Counted from the first letter of the stretch, positions 36,601-45,378 are shown. The stretch: DNA of 64,000 nt from Pseudomonas saponiphila (GCF_900105185.1 NZ_FNTJ01000001.1:248001-312000); one strand, 5' to 3'. Made by a program: numbers and translations. Notes: a model not told the origin generated them from the sequence alone.

Positions 36601-37147
36601 CGACGCCATCGGCATCAGGTCGCTGACAGCCTATGCCGACAGCAAGGAAAGCCTGTTCAACCGGCTCTACGATACGGCGCTCAACGGTTACGCACGGATC
36701 GAGGCCCAGGGCTATTGCACCAACCCGGTGTGCCACCGCATCACCTTCATGTACGCCTCTTTGTACCGCCACGACACCCTCAACCAGACCCTGCACGACA
36801 ACCTGCACGAGCTGTTCGGCGCCTCCAACATCGAAACCTTCGAGCACCTGGCGCTGATCTGTCGCAAGGGCCACCTGGTGGACTTCAAGGGGCGCGACGT
36901 CTACATGCAGCATTTCGACCGGCTGAAGCTGCCGATCTGCTTCATCAGCGGCGCCGACAACCAGTGCTACCTGCCGCAAAGCACGCAGAAGACCTACGAG
37001 CGCCTGTGCCAGCTGCACGGCCCCGAGCTGTTCAGCCGCCATGTGGTGCCGGGTTACGGGCACATCGACTGCATCTTCGGCAAGAACGCGGTGGTGGATG
37101 TGTACCCGCTGATGCTGGCGCACCTGGAAAAGACCGCCCGGGGCTGA
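33695..37147 (+). CDS. GMC oxidoreductase fused to an alpha/beta hydrolase
   Basis: 1150 residues in two enzymes. The N-terminal half (about 1-550) is a cholesterol-oxidase-type GMC flavoprotein: FAD motif VIGSGYGGGIAASRLSRAG, a cysteine-rich block NHCGDCVSGCNNKAKNT, and the C-terminal signatures HPLGGCVMG and VADGAVIPTSLAVNPLLTI. A linker domain follows (about 560-800). The C-terminal half is an alpha/beta hydrolase with LVHGLGVGSN, nucleophile elbow VHCYGAT (Cys 922 where Ser is usual), an acid in SGADNQC and His in GYGHID. No signal peptide. GAGG precedes the ATG. Substrate unknown; a sterol- or alcohol-type ester is a guess. It precedes a membrane cytochrome that may take its electrons. 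Confidence 0.88.
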   Translation: MTRIATPISEIQEHYDVIVIGSGYGGGIAASRLSRAGRRVCLLERGREIQPGEYPNTLASATEELQVHDPEGHIGSRTGLFDLHVNAQQNVVVGCGLGGTSLINANVALEPEPEVFDDPRWPQAVREHRDTLLKEGFARAREMLKPNPYPDAAPTLPKLVAHRKSADFLKQGAHFYKPPINVTFNKLANNLNHVGVEQLPCNHCGDCVSGCNNKAKNTTLMNYLPDASNHGAEIFCQAQVRYLERDGDGWIVHFQYLDSGRETFSAPTLFVKADIVVLSAGTLGSTEILLRSKAKGLSTSAQLGEHMSGNGDILGFGHNCEQTINGIGFGTHAANELKPVGPCITSVIDMRTEGDWRSRMVIEEGSIPGALGRAMVPSMALFAGTLGKATDNSLSGQLGYKAREAESFVRGPYYGALHNMQTYLIMSHDDGRGRMLLDDQDQLRIDWPGVGEQPNVVLGNERLYQCTKALGGIWVENPIWTQLLKHSIVSVHPLGGCVMGEDAAQGVVNHKGQVFSGATGTDVYPGLYVADGAVIPTSLAVNPLLTISAVSERNMRLLAEDRGWKIDYSLPSAPRKAVPAPTLGVQFSETMKGYFSTDFTQAQGTDLALYQAAAQRGEAQHSPIEFTLTITADDLDRMIKEPAHAATLVGTLNAPVLSAQPLVASHGVFNLFEEFQQQVGVRHMNYDMRLTAEDGNEYFFSAFKTVPEDHGVLNIWPDTSTLYVTLYRGRDKSGAVLGSGVMHILPADFARQMTTMKVLNARNERERIEALARFGKFFAGILWESYGGVFAGDIYFNPDAPPRLKRPLDAPVPTVHFFQTEDHVHLRLTRYQAGSKGPVMLVHGLGVGSNIFSTDTIQTNLLEYLCKHDYDVWLLDFRVSILLPASKQECNGDQIAAYDFKAAIGQIKQATGARDVQCVVHCYGATTFFMSLLAGLQDVRSVVCSQIAADTVVATATGIKAGLHLPGVLDAIGIRSLTAYADSKESLFNRLYDTALNGYARIEAQGYCTNPVCHRITFMYASLYRHDTLNQTLHDNLHELFGASNIETFEHLALICRKGHLVDFKGRDVYMQHFDRLKLPICFISGADNQCYLPQSTQKTYERLCQLHGPELFSRHVVPGYGHIDCIFGKNAVVDVYPLMLAHLEKTARG

Positions 37148-37270
37148 CTCCGGCCAGCCCGCGGCGCGGTCGCCGCGGGCCACGTCAGGGAACAGGGGCC
37201 GCAGCAAGCACGCTTCGCCGCTGAGTGCGGGCTGCGGCGGCCGCTACACATGGATGCAGGGAAGGTTGCG

Positions 37271-39139
37271 ATGAACGCTTATATCCGCTGGTTCCAACGC
37301 TTCATCTGGCTGGGCATCGCCATGAACATGGTGTTCGCCCTGCCGGCGCTGTTTGCCCCGGCGCTGCTGACCGCGGTGGTCGGCCTGCCGCCGGTGCTGT
37401 CCGATCCCTGGCTGGAAAACACCGGCATGCTGCTGGTGGGCATCAGCCTGTTCTACATGCCTTCGGGCTGCAACGCGCCGCGTTTCGTGGTGCATTCCTG
37501 GCTCTGCGTGCTGTCGCGGCTGATTGCCGTGGCGTTCTGGATCTACCTGATCGACACCAGCAATCAGTCCCAGGTGTTCGTGCCCATGCTCATGGGCGAC
37601 CTCGGCATGTTCCTGGTGCTCGGCATCCTGCTGTACCTGGGCAGTGCTCCGGCCAATCGGCCCTGGGCCTTGCTCTGTGCCGGGCTGCGGGCCCTGCGTG
37701 AACACTGGGCCGCCTGCTGGGCGCGCCACGGCTTTCGTGTCGGCGTCCTGGTGTCGCTGCTGGTGCTGGGTTTTGTTGGCTACCAGACCTGGGTCAACAT
37801 GCTGCGCGAGGTGCCCCAGCCGCCGGAAGCCTCCGACGAGGATCACTTCAAGTACGCCGCCATCGGCCTGGGCATCGAAGCGCGGATTCCTTACTACCTG
37901 TTTGCCGTGCTGCCGCAGATGTGCCCGGAAAAGCTCCCGCGCCCCGGTGGCTACGAGGTCTTCGGCTTTCTCTACGAGAACGGCCGGGACCTGCCGGTGG
38001 GCATGGCCAAGCGGCAGTTGGGCTACCCGACGGTGGAGCCCAACTGCGCCCTGTGCCACACCGGGGCCTACCGCGCCAGCGCCAGCGATGTGTCCCAGGT
38101 GGTGCCCACCGCACCGGCCAACCTGATGCAGCTCCAGGCCTTCCAGTGGTTCGCCTACGATTGCGCCAGCGACCCGAAATTCACCGTGGATGCGGTGATG
38201 AACGCGATCAACGCCAAGTTCCAGCTGGGCTTTATCGAGCGCCTGTACAACCGCTACCTGATCATCCCCATGGCCAAGGGCGCACTGCTCAAGCAGAAGC
38301 AGGCCTATGCCTGGCAGAAGCTGCGGCCGCAGCAGGGGCCGGGGCGCACCGACACCTTCAACCCGACCAAGATGGTGGTGTTCGGCTTCCCCGACGACTC
38401 CACCATCGGCACCGTGGACCTGCCGCAGATCTGGAACCAGAAGCCCCGGGAGTCGATGTACCTGCACTGGGACGGCAACAACAACCAGATTCGCGAGCGC
38501 AACTACGCGGCGGCGATGGCCGTGGGCGCGACCCCGCAATCGGTGCTGCCGCAGAGCTTCAACCGGGTCACCAACTGGCTGCTGGGGCATAAACCACCGG
38601 CCTGGCCGTTCGCCCTCGATCAGGCCAAGGTGGCCCAGGGCAAGCCGCTGTGGGAAGCCAACTGCGCCGGTTGCCATGATTTCGGCAAGGCCGACACCGG
38701 CCAGGTCACGACCGATATCCAGGCGCTGGGCACCGACCCCCATCGCCTGGATTCCTTCACCACCGGGCTGGTCCAGGCCTTCCACGGCTTCAAGAAACCG
38801 CCCTTCGACTTTGGCGCGTACCGCAAGACCCAGAGCTACAGCAACACCCCCACCGATGGCATCTGGCTGCGCGCGCCGTACCTGCACAACGGCTCGGTGC
38901 CGAGCCTGTGGGACCTGTTGCAGGCGCCGGAGCTGCGGCCCCAGGTGTTCTTCACCGGCTCGGATGTGTATGACCCGCAGAAGGTCGGCTTCATCACCAG
39001 CGGCCCGACGCTGCAGGGCCCTGGCTACTTCAAGTACGACACGCACCTGGAGGGCAACAGCAACAGCGGCCACCTGTATGGCACGCAGCTGTCCGCGGAG
39101 CAGAAGTGGCAACTGATCGAGTACATGAAAACCCTGTGA
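37271..39139 (+). CDS. Membrane-anchored di-heme c-type cytochrome
   Basis: 622 residues. Residues 1 to about 185 contain about five membrane spans. The rest is periplasmic with two heme c sites, CALCH at 259-263 and CAGCH at 465-469. The downstream part resembles the cytochrome c peroxidase/RoxA-like group (IWLRAPYLHNGSVPSLWDLL). GGGAAGG upstream favours the ATG at 37271 over the one at 37250. It lies 123 bp after the GMC fusion and probably moves electrons to or from the respiratory chain. Confidence 0.83.
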   Translation: MNAYIRWFQRFIWLGIAMNMVFALPALFAPALLTAVVGLPPVLSDPWLENTGMLLVGISLFYMPSGCNAPRFVVHSWLCVLSRLIAVAFWIYLIDTSNQSQVFVPMLMGDLGMFLVLGILLYLGSAPANRPWALLCAGLRALREHWAACWARHGFRVGVLVSLLVLGFVGYQTWVNMLREVPQPPEASDEDHFKYAAIGLGIEARIPYYLFAVLPQMCPEKLPRPGGYEVFGFLYENGRDLPVGMAKRQLGYPTVEPNCALCHTGAYRASASDVSQVVPTAPANLMQLQAFQWFAYDCASDPKFTVDAVMNAINAKFQLGFIERLYNRYLIIPMAKGALLKQKQAYAWQKLRPQQGPGRTDTFNPTKMVVFGFPDDSTIGTVDLPQIWNQKPRESMYLHWDGNNNQIRERNYAAAMAVGATPQSVLPQSFNRVTNWLLGHKPPAWPFALDQAKVAQGKPLWEANCAGCHDFGKADTGQVTTDIQALGTDPHRLDSFTTGLVQAFHGFKKPPFDFGAYRKTQSYSNTPTDGIWLRAPYLHNGSVPSLWDLLQAPELRPQVFFTGSDVYDPQKVGFITSGPTLQGPGYFKYDTHLEGNSNSGHLYGTQLSAEQKWQLIEYMKTL

Positions 39140-39186
39140 CGCCGCTGCGGCGTTTGTGCGGATGGACCACCAAGAGGGATGCCGAC

Positions 39187-40443
39187 ATGTCATTTGTGAG
39201 CAATCTGGAACATGAATACGAACAGGCCAAGGCCCGGGTCGAGGGGTTGTTGGCGAGGCTCGACCTGGCCTGGAAAAAACTCGCCAGCCAGCTTGAGCCG
39301 GCGCAGTTGCAGGCGATCGTGCAACTGCTGCAGCGGGCCCATGACCAGGCGCAGTACGCCCTGATCCACGGCGACCTGCCCCCCGGTCAGGCGCCGGTGC
39401 CCTGGGAGCTGGCCCACGGCCTGTCGGTGCTGCACCTGGGCAACGCCAAGCCCTTGCCGCAAACGGTGGCCGAGCTGCAGACCCAGGTGATGAAGGACGG
39501 CACCCTGCTGGGCTGTCGCCAATGGGAACTGCTGGACCTGCGCTGGAGCGAGGCCCTGCTCAACTGGATCGAGAACCTGCACCAGCACGCGCCCTTCGGC
39601 ACCACTCCGGCGCTGATCGAGATGGCCGACAACGTATTGCTGGACATGGCCGGGGACTGGGGCACCGGCTACTTCCAGGACCATTCGGCGGCGCAGCGCG
39701 TGGCGGACCTGATCAGGCAGGACCAGCCGGATGTCACCATCCATCTGGGGGACGTGTACTACGCCGGCACCAGTACCGAGGAGGGCGCCGACCTGGTCGA
39801 CTGGCCCCAGGGCAGCCTGGCGTCATTCAGCCTCAACTCCAACCACGAAATGTACAGCGGCGCCCATGGCTACTTTGCTGAGATCAATGCGCTGTTTCCC
39901 AAGCAGCAGGGCACCAGCTACTTTGCCCTGTTCAACAGCCACTGGCTGATCGTCGGCCTGGACAGCGCCTATGCCGCCGACGAAATGAACCTGTACATGG
40001 ACGGCAACCTCAATGCCCTGCAGCAGCAATGGCTCAAGGACCTGGTGGCCAGCAAGGGGCAGGGGCGCAAGATCATCGTGCTCAGTCATCACCAGGGGCT
40101 GGACATCAGCGGCCAGCAGCAGACCGTGCTGTACAAACAGGTAGTCGCCGCCCTGGGGCGGGTGCCGGACTACTGGTACTGGGGGCACCTGCACAACGGC
40201 ATCTGCTACGCGCCCAGGGAGGGTATGTACGGCCGGTGCATCGGCCACGGAGCCATTCCCTATGGCGTCACCAGTGAGTTGAAGGGCAATCCCCAGGTGC
40301 TGTGGTCGGAAACCCTGTCGGCGGATGATCCGAACTACCCGCTGCGGGTGCGCAACGGCTACGTCCGGGTGAAGTTGCAGGGCAAGGCGTTGACGGAAGA
40401 GTTCATGGGCGAGAACGGTGCCGTCAGTTGGCCGCTTGGTTGA
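39187..40443 (+). CDS. Metallophosphoesterase
   Basis: A 418-residue calcineurin-like phosphoesterase without a signal peptide. Metal-ligand motifs appear in order: AGDWGTGY (in place of the usual D-x-H), IHLGDVYY, LNSNHEM (GNHE-like), VLSHHQG and YWGHLHNG. An N-terminal helical region of about 120 residues comes first. It lies 47 bp after the cytochrome gene on the same strand, so the three genes look like one unit. Substrate unknown. Confidence 0.83.
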   Translation: MSFVSNLEHEYEQAKARVEGLLARLDLAWKKLASQLEPAQLQAIVQLLQRAHDQAQYALIHGDLPPGQAPVPWELAHGLSVLHLGNAKPLPQTVAELQTQVMKDGTLLGCRQWELLDLRWSEALLNWIENLHQHAPFGTTPALIEMADNVLLDMAGDWGTGYFQDHSAAQRVADLIRQDQPDVTIHLGDVYYAGTSTEEGADLVDWPQGSLASFSLNSNHEMYSGAHGYFAEINALFPKQQGTSYFALFNSHWLIVGLDSAYAADEMNLYMDGNLNALQQQWLKDLVASKGQGRKIIVLSHHQGLDISGQQQTVLYKQVVAALGRVPDYWYWGHLHNGICYAPREGMYGRCIGHGAIPYGVTSELKGNPQVLWSETLSADDPNYPLRVRNGYVRVKLQGKALTEEFMGENGAVSWPLG

Positions 40444-40886
40444 CGCTGGAGATGGATTCGCAGCCGGCCCCGTAACCTTCGAGGACGGCTGTGGGCCATT
40501 GCTTGGCATGCCGCAAAAGATCGAAGTGCCGCTGTAGCGGCACTTCACGGCCCAGGGCGAGCAGTGGGCCGAAGCTCAGTGTTTCCACCACCTAAGGTGA
40601 AAGGCCACAAATTCCCGGGCCTGCGGCTACGCTGTGGGGTCTGGCTTCGCAGACGCTCACCATTGTTCAGGCACTGGAAAGCGCGATTCTTCGTTCAGGC
40701 CATTTCTGCGCATCGCTCACCGGAGAAACGTCCCATGGATGGTCTTATCGTCAGGTTCCGCACCGGACCCCCAGCCCCTGTTCGCCCGCCTCTGTCTATG
40801 CCGGTTGCCCAGCCTTGTCTTGGCGCCACTGATCTTATGCCCGCCGATTCCGAGCTGACTCGTCGTCATCCATCCGGAGAACCCCG
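40444..40886. other. Gene-free stretch upstream of the sulfite dehydrogenase
   Basis: It holds a perfect hairpin at 40523-40546 (GAAGTGCCGCT, two bases, AGCGGCACTTC) without a following T-run. The open frames here lack start signals and look non-coding. It presumably contains the promoter of the next gene. Confidence 0.5.
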
Positions 40887-42122
40887 ATGAACCCTTTCGA
40901 CAAGCGTGGCGGTTTGGATCGCCGACATTTTCTAAAGGCCAGCGTCCTCGCCAGCCTTGGTCTGGCGACTCAGCCTTTGCAGGGCTTGGCTGCAAGCCTG
41001 GAGCAACAACCGTTTGCCAACGGCGAGCGTGAGCTGATCGCCTATCCGCAGAAGCGACCACTGATGCGCATTACCACTCGGCCACCGCACCTGGAGACCC
41101 CGTTCGAGGTGTTCAACCAGGGCCTGTTGACCCCCAATGATGCTTTCTTCGTGCGTTATCACCTGGCCAACATTCCAACCCGGATCGATCCGCAGACCTA
41201 TCGCCTGAAGGTCCTGGGTCGTGTCCGCCAGCCGCTGGACCTGAGCTTGCAAGCGCTCAAGGCGCTGGGCGAACCGGTGGAGTGGGTGGCGGTGAATCAA
41301 TGCTCCGGCAACAGTCGCGGCTATTTCGAGCCTCGGGTGTTTGGCGCGCAACTGGGACATGGGTCGATGGGCAATGCGCGCTGGACGGGCGTGCCGCTGC
41401 GCAGGGTGCTGGAGCAGGCGGGAGTCGAGGACAACGCTGTTCAGGTCACCTTTCGCGGGCTTGATCAACCCATCCTGCCGACGACGCCGACGTTCACCAA
41501 GGCGCTGGATATCAACCATGCATTGGCGCCGGAGCCGTTGATCGCCTGGAGCATGAACGGTGAGGATCTGCCCTTGCTCAATGGCTACCCGATTCGCCTG
41601 GTGGTGCCGGGTTACTTCGGTACCTACTGGACCAAGCACTTGAGTGAGATCGAAGTCATTGATCATGAGTTCGAGGGTTTTTTCATGAGCAAGGCCTATC
41701 GAGTGCCCGCCAACGACAGTCTGTCCGTGCCGCCGGGGAGTGAGCTGAAAGACAGCCGCCCGATCACGGTGATACCGGTACGTTCATTCGTCACCAGCTT
41801 GAGCCATGAACAGCGCTTGCCGCTGGGGCAGTTGCAGGCCCTGCGCGGCATTGCCTTCGACGGCTCCGGTAGCGGTATCCAGAGCGTGGAGTTTTCCGAT
41901 GACAACGGCCTGACCTGGCAGCCCACCCGATTGGGTGAAAACCTGGGGCCGTACTCGTTTCGCGAATGGCTCGCGGACTGGAAGCCGCGTCAGCGCGGCA
42001 TCGTCCAGTTACAGGTGCGTGCGCGCAACGCTCAGGGCCAGACCCAGCCAACGACCCCGATCTGGAACCCCGGTGGCTATGCCCGGCACTCCATCGAGTC
42101 GCTGCCATTGCACATCATTTGA
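40887..42122 (+). CDS. Sulfite dehydrogenase-type molybdopterin oxidoreductase (SorA-like)
   Basis: A 411-residue sulfite-oxidase-family enzyme. The N-terminus DRRHFLKASVLASLGLA is a Tat-type signal with twin arginines. The Mo-ligating cysteine is C139 in VNQCSGNSRGYF. The C-terminal part (from about 290) is a Mo-co dimerisation domain (GSGSGIQSVEFSDDNGLTW). Followed 14 bp later by a mono-heme cytochrome, the SorAB arrangement, in which sulfite is oxidised to sulfate and electrons pass to cytochrome c in the periplasm. Confidence 0.85.
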   Translation: MNPFDKRGGLDRRHFLKASVLASLGLATQPLQGLAASLEQQPFANGERELIAYPQKRPLMRITTRPPHLETPFEVFNQGLLTPNDAFFVRYHLANIPTRIDPQTYRLKVLGRVRQPLDLSLQALKALGEPVEWVAVNQCSGNSRGYFEPRVFGAQLGHGSMGNARWTGVPLRRVLEQAGVEDNAVQVTFRGLDQPILPTTPTFTKALDINHALAPEPLIAWSMNGEDLPLLNGYPIRLVVPGYFGTYWTKHLSEIEVIDHEFEGFFMSKAYRVPANDSLSVPPGSELKDSRPITVIPVRSFVTSLSHEQRLPLGQLQALRGIAFDGSGSGIQSVEFSDDNGLTWQPTRLGENLGPYSFREWLADWKPRQRGIVQLQVRARNAQGQTQPTTPIWNPGGYARHSIESLPLHII

Positions 42123-42136
42123 AAGGGCCTCACGCC

Positions 42137-42520
42137 ATGCACAGACTTCGTCATGTCCCGCTCTTCACACTGGTTGCGTTGGTCTTGTTGACGCACTCAG
42201 CGTTGAGCGGGGCCGCGCCACTGAGCATTGAACTGCCCACGGAAACCGCGCGCTTTGAGCCGTCCCCGCTGCCGGGGTATGCGATTGCCAGCGGCAAATG
42301 CAGCATTTGCCATTCCGCGGACTATATCCAGTTGCAACCCCCTGGCATGAGCCAGTCACAGTGGCGCGGCGAGGTGAGCAAGATGCAGCACGCCTTTGGC
42401 GCGCCAATCGATGATCAGGAGGTGGATGTGATTGCCGCTTATCTGGCGCAAACCTATTCGGCAGAGCCACGCGCCAAGGCGGCCGAAGCATCGGGGGCGG
42501 CTTCCAGCGGGACGCCATGA
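42137..42520 (+). CDS. Mono-heme cytochrome c, SorB-like
   Basis: 127 residues with a signal peptide (MHRLRHVPLFTLVALVLLTHSALSGAA) and one heme c site, CSICH near residue 53. A distal Met is probably in the GMSQSQWRGEVSKM region. It is the likely electron acceptor of the preceding molybdoenzyme. The ATG at 42137 begins the signal peptide. 170 bp of unremarkable sequence separates it from the convergent gbcA end. Confidence 0.83.
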   Translation: MHRLRHVPLFTLVALVLLTHSALSGAAPLSIELPTETARFEPSPLPGYAIASGKCSICHSADYIQLQPPGMSQSQWRGEVSKMQHAFGAPIDDQEVDVIAAYLAQTYSAEPRAKAAEASGAASSGTP

Positions 42521-42690
42521 GCGCCCATGGGCAAGCGGTGGGTGGGTTGAAGTGTGATTGCCGGTCGACGCAGCGGTCCGGCCAGCGGGCGCTGGTCGGG
42601 CGCTAGCGTCATGATCGCCAAGGGCGAGAAGACATTATCAAGGGGGCGAGGGAGGCAGGGGGCGAGCTGGCTCACCCCCTGCCAGGGTAT

Positions 42691-43986
42691 TTAGCCGGTG
42701 ACCGGCACGCCCTTGAGGTAGGGCGCCGGTTCCGCGCCGAGGTTGCTCAGCATGCGCTCGCTGTACCAGTCGACGAAGTTGACCACGCCGAATTCGTAGG
42801 TCTTGGAGTACGGACCCGGCTGGTAGGCGGTGGAGTTGATGCCGCGCTGGTTTTCTTCCGCCAGGCGCCGGTCCTGGTCGTTGGTGGCGTCCCACACCTG
42901 GCGCATGCGCTCGACGTCGTAGTCGACACCTTCCACCGCGTCCTTGTGCACCAGCCATTTGGTGGTGACCACGGTTTCCTGGGCGCTGATCGGCCACACG
43001 GTGAACACGATGATGTGGTCGCCCATGCAGTGGTTCCACGAATGTGGCAGGTGCAGGATGCGCATCGAGCCCAGGTCCGGGTTCTTGATCCGGCCCATCA
43101 GTTTGGCGCAGCCCTGCTTGCCGTCCATGGTCATGGACACGGTGCCCTTGAGCAGCGGCATGCGCACGATGCGGTTGCGCAGGCCGAAGCTGGCATGGGC
43201 GTAAGGGATCTTCTCGGCTTCCCAGGCGGCGGCGGAGGCGGCCACGTGGTCCTTGAACGCCTGGTCGGCCCGCGGGTCGGTGACGTCGTCCCATTCCAGC
43301 AGGGTTTTCAGCAATTCCGGGTGCGAGCCGCCGCAGTGGTAGCACTCGCGGTTGTTCTCCAGCACCAGCTTCCAGTTGGCCTTTTCATGCAAGGTGGTCT
43401 GCACCGCCACCTTGGTGTTCTCCATGTCGTAGGGCTCCATGTAATGGGCCAGGGTCGCCAGGAAGTCGTCGATGGCCGGCGGATTCTCGGCCAGGGAAAT
43501 GAAGATGTAGCCGCCGGCGGTCTTCACGTTCACCGGTTTCAGGCCGTACTGCTTCATGTCGAAGTCGGCGCCCATCTCGGTGCCGGCGAACAGCAGGCGG
43601 CCGTCCAGCTCGTAGGTCCACTGGTGGTAGTGGCAGACCAGCTTGGCCACCTTGCCCTTGTCGCTGGTGCACAACCGCGAGCCGCGGTGGCGGCAGACGT
43701 TGTGGAAGGCGTGGACCACGCCGTCGGCGCCACGGATGACGATGATCGGGTTCTTGCCGATCTGCAGGGTGATGTAGTTGCCCTTGGTGGGGATCTCGCA
43801 GGTCATGCCAGCGATCAGCCATTCCTTCTGGAAGATCTCCTGCATGTCGATATCGAACAGCCTTTCATCGCAGTAGAAGGGCTGCGGCAGGGAGAAGGTC
43901 CGCTCGCGCTCCTGCAGCATCTGTGCAGTGGCCTTGCGTGCAGGTTCCAGTGGATCGCCCAAGCTCAGGGTTGCGGTGACGTCCAT
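42691..43986 (-). CDS. gbcA: Glycine betaine monooxygenase, Rieske oxygenase subunit GbcA
   Basis: A 431-residue ring-hydroxylating-type oxygenase. The Rieske 2Fe-2S ligands are C98-x-H100 and C118-x2-H121 (CRHRGSRLC, CHYHQW). The mononuclear iron site includes NNRECYHCGGSH, with H217 and H222. With GbcB it converts glycine betaine to dimethylglycine plus formaldehyde. It diverges from gbcB across a 291-bp promoter region. Expected GbdR target. Confidence 0.95.
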   Translation of the reverse strand: MDVTATLSLGDPLEPARKATAQMLQERERTFSLPQPFYCDERLFDIDMQEIFQKEWLIAGMTCEIPTKGNYITLQIGKNPIIVIRGADGVVHAFHNVCRHRGSRLCTSDKGKVAKLVCHYHQWTYELDGRLLFAGTEMGADFDMKQYGLKPVNVKTAGGYIFISLAENPPAIDDFLATLAHYMEPYDMENTKVAVQTTLHEKANWKLVLENNRECYHCGGSHPELLKTLLEWDDVTDPRADQAFKDHVAASAAAWEAEKIPYAHASFGLRNRIVRMPLLKGTVSMTMDGKQGCAKLMGRIKNPDLGSMRILHLPHSWNHCMGDHIIVFTVWPISAQETVVTTKWLVHKDAVEGVDYDVERMRQVWDATNDQDRRLAEENQRGINSTAYQPGPYSKTYEFGVVNFVDWYSERMLSNLGAEPAPYLKGVPVTG

Positions 43987-44176
43987 CGTTCAAGTCCTCA
44001 TGGCCGTTCGGTGCGGCCGGCGAATTAAATAGTGGCTACGGTGGGTGCTACGCAAGTCACGAAAAAAACGGCTGTTGTCGTTGAGGCGAGTGTGGGTCCG
44101 CAGGCGCCAGGAACCTTATCCATGGGCGACATGGCCCAATCTGTTCCCGACGCGCCAGCCCCGGCAGCTGGGGGCT

Positions 44177-44206
44177 GGTCGCGATAAGCATGTGAATGTC
44201 GCAGAT
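44177..44206. promoter_or_regulatory. Candidate GbdR direct repeat between gbcA and gbcB
   Basis: GGTCGCGATAAG at 44177 and TGTCGCAGATAG at 44197 are in the same orientation, 20 bp apart, about 75-100 bp upstream of gbcB. Same half-site type as at 6519-6588. The remaining gbcA-gbcB gap shows no gene. Confidence 0.5.
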
Positions 44207-44277
44207 AGGTAAATGGGCGCGAGAAGCCTTACGCAGAATCGCTGACAAGACGCCGACAGTCGGCCGTGGAGAACAGC

Positions 44278-45378
44278 ATGTCCAACACCTTCCTCAACCC
44301 GGTAACCACCCAGACCTGGGCCAATGGCCGTCACATCGTCCGTTGCGTCAAAGTCATCCAGGAAACCTGGGACGTGCGGACTTTCTGCTTCATGGCCGAC
44401 CAGCCGATCATGTTCTTCTTCAAACCGGGGCAGTTCGTCACCCTGGAGCTGGAGATCGAAGGCCAGCCGGTGATGCGTTCCTACACCATTTCCAGCTCGC
44501 CGTCGGTGCCCTACAGCTTTTCGGTAACCATCAAGCGGGTGCCGGGTGGCAAGGTGTCCAACTGGCTGCATGACACCCTGCACGAAGGCCAGGAACTGGC
44601 GGTGCACGGGCCGGTGGGGCTGTTCAACGCCATCGACTTTCCCAGCCCGAAGATCCTCTACCTCAGCGGCGGCGTCGGCATCACCCCGGTGATGTCCATG
44701 GCGCGCTGGTTCTATGACACCAACGGCAATGTCGACATGGTGTTCATCCACAGCGCCCGTTCACCCAAGGACATCATTTACCACCGCGAGCTGGAGCACA
44801 TGGCGTCGCGGATCGACAACTTCAGCCTGCACCTGATCTGCGAGAAACACGGCCTGGGCGAGCCCTGGGCCGGCTATCGCGGCTACCTGAACCACAAGAT
44901 GCTGGAGCTGATGGCCCCGGACTTCCTCGAACGGGAAGTGTTCTGCTGCGGGCCGACGCCCTACATGAATGCAGTCAAGCGCCTGCTGGAAGCCGCCGGT
45001 TTCGACATGGCGCGCTACCACGAGGAATCCTTCGGCGCGACCCCGCCCGAAGCCCGCGCCGACGCCGTGGAGCATGCCGAACAGGCCGCCGAAGCACCGG
45101 AGCCGGACCTGGCCGACCTGCATCAGGTGGAGTTCACCGCTTCCGGCAAGAGCATCCGCGTGGCCCCGGGGGAAACCGTGCACGCCGCTGCGGCCAAGCT
45201 CGGCCTGATGATCCCCAAGGCTTGCGGCATGGGCATCTGCGGCACCTGCAAGGTGCTCAAGCTGGGTGGCGAAGTGGCGATGGAGCACAACGGCGGGATC
45301 ACCGAGGAAGACGAAGCCGAAGGCTACATCCTGTCCTGCTGCAGCGTGCCCAAGGGCGACGTGCGGGTGGAATACTGA
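44278..45378 (+). CDS. gbcB: Glycine betaine monooxygenase, reductase subunit GbcB
   Basis: 366 residues: a ferredoxin-NADP reductase-type module (FAD motif RSYTISSSP, NAD-binding LSGGVGITPVMSMARWF) followed by a C-terminal plant-type 2Fe-2S ferredoxin (CGMGICGTCKVLKLGG and a final CC). It passes electrons from NAD(P)H to GbcA. The ATG at 44278 has GGAG upstream and gives the conserved MSNTFLNPVTTQTW start; the ATG four codons earlier is less likely. Confidence 0.95.
   Translation: MSNTFLNPVTTQTWANGRHIVRCVKVIQETWDVRTFCFMADQPIMFFFKPGQFVTLELEIEGQPVMRSYTISSSPSVPYSFSVTIKRVPGGKVSNWLHDTLHEGQELAVHGPVGLFNAIDFPSPKILYLSGGVGITPVMSMARWFYDTNGNVDMVFIHSARSPKDIIYHRELEHMASRIDNFSLHLICEKHGLGEPWAGYRGYLNHKMLELMAPDFLEREVFCCGPTPYMNAVKRLLEAAGFDMARYHEESFGATPPEARADAVEHAEQAAEAPEPDLADLHQVEFTASGKSIRVAPGETVHAAAAKLGLMIPKACGMGICGTCKVLKLGGEVAMEHNGGITEEDEAEGYILSCCSVPKGDVRVEY

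Noticed and set aside
33647..37207. A 1186-codon minus-strand frame opposite the GMC fusion
   Set aside because: Same shadow composition; the plus strand carries clear GMC and hydrolase motifs.
40564..40890. Open frame between metallophosphoesterase and sulfite dehydrogenase
   Set aside because: Its composition is Arg/Pro rich with no ribosome binding site and no recognisable sequence.
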